Of a stretch of 64,000 nt of DNA, positions 1 through 11,546 are shown in pieces. Each line of letters opens with the position of its first letter. The stretch's first letter is position 1. This stretch comes from Phascolomyces articulosus (taxonomy: Eukaryota; Mucoromycota; Mucoromycetes; Mucorales; Lichtheimiaceae). Made by a program: the position numbers and the translations under genes. The notes beneath the pieces are model-generated. The model was given only the letters and a program-made list of their open reading frames with translations. It did no database searches and was not told where the DNA came from. The DNA lies in contig JAIXMP010000010.1 of NCBI GenBank assembly GCA_025677815.1, forward strand, positions 992,001 through 1,056,000, read 5' to 3'.

Positions 1-2
1 CC

Positions 3-568
3 AAGGAATTCAATATGAGTTATGGTAATGAAGTAGAGAAGCCGGGATTACGACCTTACGCATTTGTCAAGTTTGGTAATGAAACTCTCTTTTTTTTGTG
101 AAATAAATATATAAAAATGGTCACGTGCATTGGTGTACTAAATGGTGATGTTTTGTATAGATACGTTTATGCAAAAGACCAAGAGAATATACCAAGATAC
201 ACGAACACAAAATAATTTGACAAAATTGAATGAGGATTTACAGGATGTTACTCGTATTATGACAAAGAATATGGAAGACCTTTTGTGGCGCGGTGATAGT
301 TTGGATCGTAAGTCAAAAAAGAAGGAATCTTCCATGTGGTTATATATAAAGAAAATGAGAATGAGTGGCTCGTTTTTTCTTATATGTATTATTTAATTGC
401 ATAATAGGTATGAGCCATATTTCAGGAGAATTAAAAGATAGTGCTAAAATGTTTAAGGATAAGGCACGTCATTTGAATTTACAAGCACTTTATCGAAAAT
501 ATGGTCCACCCGCCATTATCGTATCTGTCATTTTAGGTGTATTATTGATTAGATATTACTTGTTCTAA
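3..568 (+). CDS. SEC22: R-SNARE Sec22, 3' portion
   Basis: Vesicle SNARE of ER-Golgi traffic; the gene runs in from the left edge. Three exons are visible: 3-75, 161-307 and 408-568, with introns 76-160 and 308-407 in GT-AG form and consistent phase. The joined protein begins inside the longin-SNARE linker (LRPYAFVKF, then DTFMQKTKRIY), continues through the SNARE coiled coil (LTKLNEDLQDVTRIM, with R in NMEDLLWRGDSLDR close to the zero layer) and ends with a C-terminal membrane anchor of about 18 hydrophobic residues (IIVSVILGVLLIRYYLF). The order and the characteristic RPY-F-FDTFIQKTK segment match Sec22b/Sec22. The N-terminal longin domain lies outside the window. Assignment is firm; only the exact left exon start is unknown. 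Confidence 0.93.
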
Positions 569-1012
569 TCATATCAGGGTCATTTGAAAGACGCAACACA
601 AAAGCAAAAAACAACAATCTAATCGTATATATATATATATATATATCATCTCATCCTTTTACTCAACCATCAACCATTCCACCCACATCCCGATCCAACT
701 TTTTTTTTTCGCCATTCATGCCCTTTCCTTGAACGAAAACCAATCAAATCAATCAAGCAACAAAAAAAATGTATATCTCTTATTTTCAAATAAAAAAATT
801 GGCTGAACCAAAAAAAAGTGAAACGTGACTTTATATTTATGCAAGACATGGATGTCATTTTTGATTGGCAACCATCTATTTTAATTAGATACTTTGGAGA
901 GAGAGAATAAGTGGAGAGTAAACAGTGAGTTATTGGGAGAACAATTTGCTTTCTTATATTCTTTTTTTTTTTTTTTGTTTGGGGGCACTTTTTTTATTAA
1001 AAAAAAAGAGTC
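569..1012. other. intergenic, SEC22-YAK1
   Basis: SEC22 3' flank and YAK1 upstream region. It contains a TA microsatellite near 629-646, a T15-like tract just before the YAK1 start and GA-rich sequence near 898-910. No ORF with family resemblance was seen on either strand. Confidence 0.6.
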
Positions 1013-3881
1013 ATGCGTCGACATTTCGAAAAACGAGATTTAACAGCAACAACTGCAGAGTCAACATTACCGAATGATAATGTTGCATTACAACAACAAC
1101 AAGCACAACAACCTCCACCACTTCCTGAAAGACGTAGGTCAAGACGTCAAACTTGGAGTGGTGTGTTAGGTTGGCGTAATAAACAAAAAAGTCGTAATAC
1201 CATAGCAACTTCCACTGCTACAGCAACAGCCCATGATACACATGGCATGACAGATGATAGGAATGCAGATAATATATCATCACTTCATGCACCACCTCAA
1301 CAACAACAAAATACAACCAGTATTGGTACAATAACAGCAACTAGAACTACTAGTAATACAACAACCAATTCATCGATTACCCCAGTCAATCCATTATCAC
1401 CCCCCTCTACCATTTATTCGGTAGCAACAACGATTCATGTTCAAGATCGTTATTCACCCCAGCAAAATGCAAGTGCATTTCATCCACCTACTCCCTCGGA
1501 ACTCCCTGATGATATAACAACACCACCAGGAGTTATTCTTCATGAGAATGATCCATATTTAGATGATGAGGTTCGAATGAATAGAAAAATTCAAGTAAGA
1601 AAAGTTTTTTTTTTTTTTTTACTGGAAAAAGAGAAATGAAAGAGTAGGATTAAACCTTAGTAACTAACAATAAATAAATGATTAGCCGGTAGTCGCTTTG
1701 ACAGTGTTATTACGGAGTACTTATTTAAAAAGAAACCCGACATTTCGGTACGATTCTTCCAGGAATCCAAGACGTGTCCTTACAAAACCAGGTGTTGGTT
1801 GTAAAAATAATAATTATGATAATGAAAATTCAGATTTAATTCTCTACGTTAATTGTGTCTTGGGTGGTACCGGTGGTGAAAGTAAAAATGCGTATGTTAT
1901 CTATTTCTGTTTTCAATTTACTTCAAAGTAATCTAACATAGTAATAATAGATATGTTGTACGAGAAATGCTGGGATCGGGCACATTTGGTCAAGTCGTCA
2001 AATGTTTAGATACTTCCACCGGTAGATTAGTTGGTGTCAAAGTCATCAAGAATAAACCGGCATACCTTAAACAAAGCATGGTAGAAGTGGATATTTTAAA
2101 ACATGTAACGTATCCTTCTCTTTTTATAATTATAATATAATAAATAATCACTTACACCCTCCTAATTATATTATATTATATATAGCTCAACAAAGATTGG
2201 GATCCAAAAGGAGATCATCATATATTACGATTATTGGATGTATTCAGTTATCGACATCATCTTTGTCTTGTATTTGAATTATTATCGGTCAACCTATATG
2301 AATTGATTAAACAAAACAAATTTCGTGGATTATCCATAAATTTGGTTCGAGTCCTTTCAGCACAAATCATTGACGTATTAATTATTCTCAAGGAAGCAGG
2401 CATCATTCATTGTGATTTAAAACCTGAAAATATCTTGTTAAAAAATTTGGAGTCACCCGCTATTAAAGTCATTGATTTTGGTTCAGCATGTCATAAATCT
2501 AATCGTTTATATACTTATATCCAATCTCGGTTTTATCGATCACCTGAAGTATTACTTGGTATTAAATATACCAATGCTATTGATATGTGGTCCTTTGGTT
2601 GTATAGGTAAATAAAAAAGATACGTTGAATTTATGATCGATGGACTATTAATAACCAACAATGTGCTATTACTTAGTGGCCGAATTATTCTTAGGATTAC
2701 CTCTTTTTCCGGGTAGTTCAGAGTATAATCAATTATCACGCATTATCGATTCCCTTGGGTAAAATCTTGTAGTTTGGGGGAGGTGGGAAGGGTGGGGGGC
2801 ACGAGTAGAGGAGAAAGAAAAAAGGCTGCATAAATGAACTTTGTTATTGTGTAACCTCGGTTTATCTTTTACCAACACCATCATTATGTATAATAGATTA
2901 CCTCCAGTGTATATGACAGAACAAGGAAGGAATTCAAGACGATTTTTTAATCGAGTTGAAAAAGAAGGAAGAATTTCATATACCTTCAAAAATAGATATC
3001 AATTTATGGATGAAGAAAATAGAAATGAAAAAGTAGGCAAGAAATATTTCTCAACTACCAATTTGGAAGATCTTATCTTGACTTATCCCATGCCTCGAAA
3101 ACATATGAGTGAAAAAGATAAAACAAAAGGTAACTATCTAGTAAATGAATTGTATAGATATATACTATGTTAACATGGGTCTAATTCATTATCATTCATC
3201 ATAGAAATGAAAAAGCGAATCTGTTTAATCGATTTTTTAAAACATGTCCTTCAAATTGATCCAATGCGACGTATGACGCCCCATGAAGCTAAGCACCATC
3301 CGTTCATCACGGGAGAATATGCCACTTTCACAAGTAATAGCAGCCAACATCAACATACTAGTAGTACTACGACTCCATTAGAAAAACAGCAGAAAACCAC
3401 GACAAAAACTACTACATCTACGACTATCAACCCTAATAATAATAAGAATAATGAACCATCCACCTCATCCCATGATCATCATCCACCACAACAAGAACAA
3501 CAAATCATTACCACCACAGCACCCACTTATCAACAAGAACAAGATCAAAAAGAAAATGATATGCGATTAATGAAACGAGAAGTCGATCTATCGAATTGTT
3601 GTATATGTGACATTGATAAAGAAGCACAATTACGTCAACATAAAGCAGAACAACACCAAGAACGAGAATTTAAAAAAGCAGCCTTTCATGATAATAATAC
3701 GACCAGTGTTCCGCTATCACCTGTTGAATCCAATGTAAAAGAAGCAGCGGTTGCTTGTATAAGTACAGCCACTAACATTCCTCAATCGAATCGTGGTTCA
3801 AGACGTTCATCTGTTGTTGGATTTGGAATGAGTAATAATGAAGAGGATGTATTAAGGTTTAGGCAAAAGACTTCATTATAA
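1013..3881 (+). CDS. YAK1: Yak1 protein kinase (DYRK family)
   Basis: Dual-specificity kinase acting in glucose/stress signalling downstream of PKA and TOR. Seven exons (1013-1594, 1686-1891, 1951-2104, 2186-2606, 2677-2758, 2897-3129, 3205-3881) give 784 aa. The N-terminus (about 190 aa) is Gln/Thr/Ser rich and disordered. The DYRK-homology box before the kinase reads NPRRVLTKPG then YDNENSDLILYVN, which is diagnostic of Yak1. The kinase domain has glycine loop GSGTFGQVVK, lysine in GVKVIKN, catalytic loop HCDLKPENILL, DFGSAC and the DYRK activation loop YTYIQSRFYRSPE with the autophosphorylated second Tyr. The domain is closed by DFLKHVLQIDPMRRMTPHEAKHH-type subdomain XI and followed by a Gln/Thr/His-rich tail. 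The start was chosen because it opens exon 1 just after the poly-T leader. Identification is based on family knowledge plus these motifs. Confidence 0.94.
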
Positions 3882-4657
3882 TAAAAAAAAATAGTACGTG
3901 TGTGTGAGTGTAATAATGAAAAAAAAATGGGATCATCCGCAAGGCTAGGTTTTTATCAAATGACCTTTTTTTATGGTGTTACAATAACAAGCAGTCTTAT
4001 ATATTTGTATTATTATTATTATGAAGATGATTACTCGTGCTTTAGTACTTGGTTATTTGCTTGTCCAGGTAGAAAGGAGAGAGGTGCGCTGGGGGGATTA
4101 GAACGCAAAAGGCGGGTACAGTAGGTTGTGTTGTGTTGTGTGTGTGAACTAATAAGAAGGGGGTCATTCGTAACTCACACTTTTTTTTATATTTTTTCGT
4201 TTTTCTCTTTTTTTTTCTTTTTTTCTATATTATTTCAAACACACCACTTTTTTTTAATACTACTTTACCACTTATTTTTACACTTTGTATCAATTACACT
4301 CTCCATTCTTTTATTCCTAATTATAAAAGATAAAACCCACATCCATTTGAATAATAATAACTTTCATTTCCTTTTATACAGTTAAAAAAAAGTAAGTTTA
4401 TATATTCATTAGGGATACACACATACTTTCATTTACACCATATAAAATAGGTTTGTTGTTGGCTCAGCACATTCTATTTTAAAACAGATGCAAAAAAATA
4501 ATAACAAATAATACATTATTGACCATGTCCATATACCCCCTCCTTCCTTCTCTCTGCCTTTCCCTTGAAAAAATACAATATATACTTACTTTTACGAATT
4601 CGCGTTTATTTAAACTATATCATAGTCTGACTTTTTTTTTGTCTATTTTACAATAAA
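3882..4657. other. intergenic, YAK1-GSK3
   Basis: YAK1 3' flank and GSK3 upstream region. Very T-rich (4180-4310) with no convincing coding frame; short ORFs here are low-complexity. Confidence 0.55.
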
Positions 4658-6837
4658 ATGGCGCACGGTCCAATGAGTGGTTTAAAGATAATTGGTATAA
4701 TAACAAACTTTTTTTATTATTCCCCAATGGACCTTTTTTCTTCCTCCACCTTCCCCCCGTTTGAATACAAGAGAATAACATGAGGAAAAGAGAGTTATAG
4801 AGTTAGAAAGTGTTTTTACTTATAAAAAAGCGATATATCTATATATTAGGTGATGCGGATCCTCTAAAAGTGATTAAAGTGGCAGCAAAAGATGGAAAAA
4901 CAGGTCAAGATATACAACTTCATTATTCCAATCATAAAGTAGCCGGTAATGGATCATTTGGTGTTGTATATCAAGCCAAATTATTACGTACAGGTGAAGA
5001 AGTGGCTATTAAGAAAGTATTGCAGGATAGGCGGTTCAAGGTATGTATATGGAAAATAAGGGGGAAAAGATTATGATATCTGTATATATAAAAGGGTTTT
5101 TGATGGAGAAGACACGTTGTTACTTAATGTTGTTACTTCTTGTGGTTGCTGTTATTATTTGTTGGGGTTTAGGTCAATGTTATATATATGTATATATAAA
5201 GTTATATCAACATGGTTCACTGAATAAATTAACATGTTACACATTTTTTAGAACCGAGAGTTACAAATCATGCGAAGTGTTTCCCATCCAAATATCGTAT
5301 CGCTTAAAGCCTATTTCTATAGTCATGGTGATGTAAAGGTAATTATTTGTTTATTTTCTCTCTTTCTCTCCTTTTTATCTATCTTGTTCTATTTCTTTTC
5401 TTCTTTCCTCCCCTTTTTCCGTCCTCCCCTTTTTTATCCTTCAAGTCTTAAATATTATTTTCTTGAATGATATATATATAGAAAGATGAAGTCTACCTCA
5501 ATTTGGTATTGGAATACATTCCCGAAACAGTGTATCGAGCCTCTCGTCATTACGCAAAAGCAAAACAATCGATACCCATGTTGCATGTGAAACTTTATAC
5601 GTATCAATTATTACGTTCACTTGCTTATATTCATTCTCTCGGAATTTGTCATCGAGATATCAAACCTCAAAATTTGTTATTGGATCCAGCAAGTGGCGTT
5701 CTTAAATTGTGTGATTTTGGCAGGTAAAAGTCGAATAAGGAGATTGGAATAAAGGGAAAATAGGTTTAAATGTGAATGAATGGAAATGCGAGTTTGTTAT
5801 GGCGGTGGTGGTTGTTTCATTATCTTACATGATCTTTATGTTGTTGTTGTTGTTTGTTATTAATGATGAGGACCCTCCTTTTCCTTCCCTTCTTCTCCCC
5901 CTTTTTTCATGTGTGTGTGTGTGTGTGTGTATACTCTAAAATAGTGCCAAGATACTTGTCGCTGGAGAATCCAATGTATCGTATATTTGTTCAAGATATT
6001 ATCGAGCACCTGAATTGATATTTGGAGCGACCAATTATACAGTCAATATTGATATTTGGTCAACAGGATGTGTGATGGCAGAATTAATGCTTTGTCAACC
6101 CATGTTTCCCGGTGAAAGTGGTATTGATCAATTGGTGGAAATCATCAAGGTTTTGGGAACACCTTCCAAAGAACAATTGTTAGCCATGAATCCAAATTAT
6201 ACCGATCATCGATTCCCGCAAATAAAACCTCATCCATTAACTAAGGTTTGTTACTTTGAAGGAGTTCAACAACAACAAAAAAAGAGGGCTTTGGAAAGAA
6301 TATATACAGTGTTTCGCATATATTATTGTTTTATTTGTTTATATAAAAAGTGTTTATATATACCTGGTATTGACTTCATTTATATATATTTGCATATATT
6401 ATTTGTAAAAAAAAATATATATGCAGATCTTTAGATCACGGACGCCACCTGAAGCAGTCGAGTTTATTAGTCAATTATTGCAATATGCACCTTTGAAACG
6501 ATTGACTGCTATCGATGCTATGGCTCATCCATTCTTTGATGAACTTCGTAATCCAGAAACACGTTTGGCAAATGGAAAACCATTGCCAAGACTCTTTGAT
6601 TTTTCTGCTCATGGTAAATATATTTATATTTGTAATTTAGGCTTACATTGGGTGCATTTAGGGAATGATGATGGTTAATCGAAGTATACTATTTATATAG
6701 AACTGTCAATAAAGCCAGAATTAATTAATAAATTGGTCCCACCTCATATGGAAGCTGAACTTTTAACGCGTGGTATCGATATTCATAATTTTCAACCATT
6801 GTCAACTTCAGATATGAAAAACAAATCATTACGTTGA
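4658..6837 (+). CDS. GSK3: glycogen synthase kinase 3 (GSK3)
   Basis: Ser/Thr kinase of the GSK3/Shaggy family (yeast Rim11/Mck1, S. pombe Skp1). Seven exons (4658-4694, 4850-5040, 5252-5338, 5482-5723, 5945-6245, 6427-6613, 6701-6837) give 393 aa, the normal short fungal length. Exon 1 codes only the first 12 residues; it was placed because [10 protein letters not shown] joins in phase to the conserved DPLKVIKV block. Motifs: [12 protein letters not shown], lysine in [27 protein letters not shown], and the activation loop [11 protein letters not shown] with the conserved regulatory Tyr. The C-terminal lobe ends [12 protein letters not shown] plus about 55 aa of tail. It follows YAK1 on the same strand with a 776-bp gap, so the two are separately transcribed. 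Confidence 0.93.
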
Positions 6838-7470
6838 GATTTCTTTTGGATAAACAACAACATTAACAGTTGAAACAGCAAATTCATAACGCAATAAACC
6901 GCAATCAACTTATCCTTTATATATCAATCACTCACCCACTTACACACATATACACACACACACATAATTGCAATGATAATTATATATATAAATATATAAA
7001 GATCCCACCCACCCTTTTATTTTCTTTTTTCTTTCAAGAGGTTTTATATATAAAGATTCTTTTCTTTTTCTTGTTTTTTTCTTGGATCGTTTTTCTTTTT
7101 TCGAAAATATGAACAAATTGGAATTGGGAAAACGATTTGTAAATTTGGTCTTTCTCTTTTTCTTTTTTAACTTACACACACATACTATCCCCTCTCTATC
7201 CTCTCTCTCCTCTTTTTTAGTCGCTTTCATTACATACTTTTATTCTTATTTGATTCTCTTTTGCTCTCCCTATCATTTTCCTTTTTTTCTCTCTCTCTTA
7301 AGTTGATAATATGTAATATAATAACACAATTTGAGATTTGCAAATTATTATTATTCTATAAAACATTATTATATAGTATATATATACATATCATTTTTGG
7401 GATGCGATGAAGGGAAGAACGATGAGGGTAATAATAGATGTAAAATACAAAAAATAAATAAATAAATAAA
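6838..7470. other. convergent 3' region, GSK3/EFM7
   Basis: Space between two converging genes. Contains CA and CT/TTC low-complexity tracts (6945-6963, 7180-7310). ORFs on both strands here are made of Tyr/Phe/Ser or Lys/Glu runs and are not credible genes. Confidence 0.5.
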
Positions 7471-8597
7471 TTACGGAAGCCATAATTGCCAACCATGAAC
7501 AGTAGAACGAACTTGAACATCTCCTGGGTCTTCTTCAAACATCACATTCATTTTTTCTTGTAAGAAATGATCCACTTGAAATCCATAACCTAATACATCA
7601 CGATCATCAGGATCAGCATGAGGATCATAAGGTCGTTGAGCTATCGTAAAGAATTCCACGTCTCGGTGAGCAAGATGAGGTCGGTGGTGTGTATAAAATA
7701 CATAGACACGTCCAGTTTTAGGTGTTAATAATTCACGACAGGTATGTAACATGGCATGATGCTGTGAATGATTAAATACAAGATCACTAAGAATAATCAC
7801 GTCGTAAGTTGTTTTTGGTTCGATGGCTTTGCGTAAACCCGTGGTTGATTTTCCCCAAATGTATCCCTATGTAAAAAAAAAGGGTTAGTTTTGTTGAATT
7901 CGAATAGATAGATATTATCGTCTATTATAGTGAAGAAATAAGTGGTTGGGTTGGTTTTACCTGAACATCAACATTCTCACCCAAATGATTTGTATCCACA
8001 TTATGTTGAATATTATCGATTAATTCTTTATCTGGATAATCAGTAACCACCACTTTGGAGGCACCATTGGCTGCTGCAATCAAACTAGGTAATGCACCAC
8101 CAGCACCTAATTCTAAAATAGTTTTATTCTTGCAAATGACTGGGTTCTTATCAAAAAAGGATGCAAATACTTTGGATGCGTTCCATAAATGATGCGCCCA
8201 TAATGGATGAGATCCAACCAATCGAATATTAATTTGATGCGGTTGACTGTCTATTAAGACCGTGTTCGAGTAAAGGGAATATAATTAAAATAAAAGAGCA
8301 ATCCATTAGTTTCATTCATCAACATATAAAGTCGTATTTTCTTTTTTTACAAACACGATCGTCGAAATACTCACGTTTATCCTCTCGTGTATAGACTTCA
8401 CATGTTGGTTCGGGTGGTTGATATTCGTCTTCTTGATCCTAAAGTCGAAAAATAAGAATGACCCATGATTATTCCATGGCACAAAAGTGGAAAGAAATAA
8501 ATAACAATCGTCCCATTCTATATATATGTAAAAAAAAAGGAATGTATTTTACACCAAAGAGATCGCCTGCAAAACTTCCTTCACTGTCGCTTGCCAT
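7471..8597 (-). CDS. EFM7: protein N-terminal/lysine methyltransferase Efm7
   Basis: Seven-beta-strand SAM-dependent methyltransferase of the Efm7/NNT1 family, which in yeast methylates the N-terminal glycine and Lys3 of elongation factor eEF1A. Four exons on the minus strand (8553-8597, 8375-8438, 7961-8250, 7471-7866) give 264 aa. The N-terminus MASDSEGSFAGDLFGD resembles the acidic Efm7 start. The signature LVGSHPLWAHHLWNA is followed by SAM motif I (ILELGAGGALPSL), VVVTDYPDKELI for motif post I, GYIWG, and IILSDLVFNH after strand 4. The C-terminus HGWQLWLP closes the fold. It shares a 179-bp divergent upstream region with RBM25. The second splice junction (exon 2 to 3) is inferred from phase and is the least certain join. 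Confidence 0.88.
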
Positions 8598-8776
8598 GAC
8601 GTTTTATACTTTCTTTTTGTTGTCAAAGTAAAAATAAAAAAGAAAAATATGCAGAACAAAAAAAATCGCAACCTATTTTTTTTTTATTTGCTGGCACCGT
8701 CACATTCTCTTTTTCTCCCCTTTTATTACTTTTGCTTGAAAAAGTAACTTTCTTTTTTTTTTGTGAACAATTATAA
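8598..8776. promoter_or_regulatory. compact divergent promoter EFM7/RBM25
   Basis: Only 179 bp separate the ATG of EFM7 (minus) from the ATG of RBM25 (plus), so both 5' UTRs and any core promoter must lie here. It holds A/T homopolymers and a T10 tract just upstream of the RBM25 ATG; no TATA box is obvious. A promoter role is inferred from the head-to-head layout. Confidence 0.5.
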
Positions 8777-11383
8777 ATGGATCCTTACCGACCTAGACCT
8801 TATGGAGGTAAGAACAAATAAAAAAGATCGTAATCACGATCTACGCGTATGGAATAGAAATGGATGGAACTCGTACCATGAGAAACTATTTTATTTTATT
8901 ATTCAAATGTAATGAATTATGTATGTTTATATATTAGGGTATCGACCTCGACCACCTCATTATTATGGTAGAGGAGGATTTCGTCCCAACTATATACCAG
9001 GACGACCTCCTATGCATCATCATCCCATGACATTACCTTCTACTGGAAGACCTCCACCTATGGGAAACAGAGTTGCGATGGGTGGACCTGGTGCTGTAGG
9101 AGGACCTACAGGTGCCAATACAGTAGAAGCCAATGAAGGAAAGTTAACGACATTATTCGTAGGTGCCATTGCACCTGGTATTACCGATGTTTGTTTGGAA
9201 AAGTTACTCAAGGCATGTCTTTTTTTTTTTTTTTTGTTTCATAAAGAAAAATGGATATCAAAATAATAATAATAATAATACAATTAATTCTATAGGCAGG
9301 CGGTAACCTGAAAACTTGGAAACGTATGAAAGATCCAGAAGGAAATCCAAAAGGGTTTGGATTTGCCGAATATGAAGATCCAGAGAGTGTATTACGTACA
9401 TTACGCGTATTAGGCGGGGAAAATGAAACACATCAAGGCTTAACGTTGACAGCCATGGATGGTAGTGGTGTACAAAAGAAGTTGATTGTAAGTTAATTTA
9501 TTTATTTTTTTTCATGAAGATATATATAAATGAGTCATCATTTTTACTCATGAAAAAAAAAAAAAATAGGTAAAAGCCGATGATAATGTTCGAAATTACC
9601 TTCAACAACACCAATCCACACAACCACAACCAGAAATAGAAACCAAAGATAAAGAAGCATTGACAAAAATATACGCCTATGTGGATGCCATCAATCAAGG
9701 GCGAGAACCTGGTACCGATGAAGGAGAAGATACAGCCATGACGGAAGCCAATACAAACCAAGATGAAGAAGGAAATGAGAATGATTCTACAAAGAAACAG
9801 GACAATGATAAAGAACCCTCCTCATCCACAGGAATAACAGACGATAATGATTTCATCAATAAAGAATTAGCGTTCTTTAAAGAACGAGCAGCGCAACGAG
9901 ATCAAGAAAAACAACGGATACGAGATGAACGGCGAGAAGAAGAAGAATATCTACGACGGCGTACACGTTCTCCTTCTTCACGAAGACGAAGACGACAAAC
10001 GAGTGAAGAACGTCGATCTTCAAGGGATGATTTTATAAGGGGCACCACTGAACAATTATCCTCATCACAAACACAAGAAGAAATGGAAATGAGTGATGAA
10101 GAATTAGAACGAAGGAGAGAAGAAAAGCATGAAAAGGATGTAGAAGTGGCTTTCCGACAAAGAGAACGACGTTTGGAAGGACGTGAGGCAACTCGACTAC
10201 GTAATTATGAACGCGATATACAGCGATTAAAAGAAGCAGAAGAACGTCAAATAAAAGAAAAAGAGTACTGGGCAACACGATTAGCAGAATGGGATGATGA
10301 TATAGAAATTGAACGAGGTGAAGAAGAATTTTATATGAACCGGTAAATATCCCCCCCCCATTTTCTTTTTATTTTATGTATAAAAAGAAGAAGAGAATGT
10401 ATATGGTTTATTCATTGATCTAATATATAACAATAGATCACGATGGCGCAGACACAGAGAACTTGTACGAAGAAGAGAAGATGAACGTGATGAAGAAGAC
10501 CGACGATTAGAAGATCAAGAAATAGTAGATGAACAAAAACGTATTGAACAAAAAGAACGCATGATTCGACAAAAACAAGAGGAAGAACAACGTCAACGTG
10601 AAGAAGAAGCTAAAAAGGTAGAAGAGACACCTAGGATAGCTATTAAACCCACCAAGATCAGTTTCAATGCTCCTATCAAACGTATTTCAGCTATGGGTGG
10701 TGGAGAAGAAGAAGATGAGGATGAGCATGGTGGACGTAAACGACGTGTTTTGGTACCCTTGGATTATAGTGATGTGGAAATGGCATTGGATTCAAATAAT
10801 ACAAATGAGGATGATGAAGAAGGCACTTCAGCAGAAGCAATGAAAGCAGCAGGATCTCCAGAAATAGACCAAGAAGAACGTGCGAAAAAGGTCAAGGAAT
10901 TGATTAATTCTATACCTAGTTCTGAACAAGAATTATGGAATTGGTCAGTGAAGTGGGATCAAGTGGATGAGGTAACTTTACTTGTTATTTTTTTTCCCAT
11001 AAAAGAAATGAATGGATTGTATGGATGGGAGTGGACTAACAAAAAACATATACATTTATAGGAACTCATTGATCAAAAATTGAAACCATTCATTTCTAAA
11101 AAGATTGCTGAAATTGTGGGAGCAGAAGATGATGAATTTGTTGGATTTATCTTGGATTTTGTACGACAACAACGAACCCCAGATTCTCTTGTCAAAGAAT
11201 TAGAAATGGTAATTTTTCCTATTGTTGATTTAAAAAAAAAGTAGTGGACCCATTTGACTCATGGATGACATTTCCTCTTTCATATATATTCAATAGACCT
11301 TGGATGCTGAAGCATTAGTCTTCGTTATGAAACTTTGGAGAGCACTTATCTTTGAAACGGAAAGAAAAGCAGCCAAGTTGTAA
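8777..11383 (+). CDS. RBM25: splicing factor RBM25-like (RRM + PWI)
   Basis: Spliceosome-associated RNA-binding protein. Seven exons (8777-8807, 8938-9212, 9296-9487, 9570-10342, 10437-10971, 11062-11208, 11297-11383) give 679 aa. Order: Pro/Gly/Arg-rich N-terminus; RRM beginning TTLFVGAIAPGITDVCLEKLL with RNP1 KGFGFAEYEDPES; acidic linker; a long Arg/Glu coiled-coil with RRRTRSPSSRRRRR; and a C-terminal PWI domain (ELWNWSVKWDQVDE, then LIDQKLKPFISKKIAEIVG and DFVRQQRTPDSL, ending ALVFVMKLWRALIFETERK). Exon 2 to exon 3 uses a GC-AG intron (donor AAG|GCATGT at 9213), since only that join keeps the RRM frame LLK-AGGNLKTWKRMKDPEG. The RRM-RE-PWI order is specific to RBM25. Confidence 0.9.
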
Positions 11384-11546
11384 AAAAAAAAAAAAAAAAA
11401 ACCAAGTTATAAAAAAAAATAATAATAAAATTAGGGCTTTCGATTTTTTTTAAAACCCTGATCATATAAAATACATCCATTCAGTCCCTCTATCTTTCTC
11501 TCTTTCTTTCGTTTTTCTTTCCTGAGTGCATACGTGTGTGTATGTC

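Noticed and set aside
1011..1208. Minus-strand ORF opposite YAK1 exon 1
   Set aside because: Antisense of the Gln-rich N-terminal coding sequence; Val/Leu runs mirror CAA repeats.
1013..6837. YAK1 and GSK3 as a functional gene cluster
   Set aside because: Both are ubiquitous kinases with separate promoters; adjacency alone is no evidence of a cluster.
7082..7306. Plus-strand ORF in the GSK3/EFM7 gap
   Set aside because: Ser/Phe/Leu low-complexity from CT-rich sequence, no domain.
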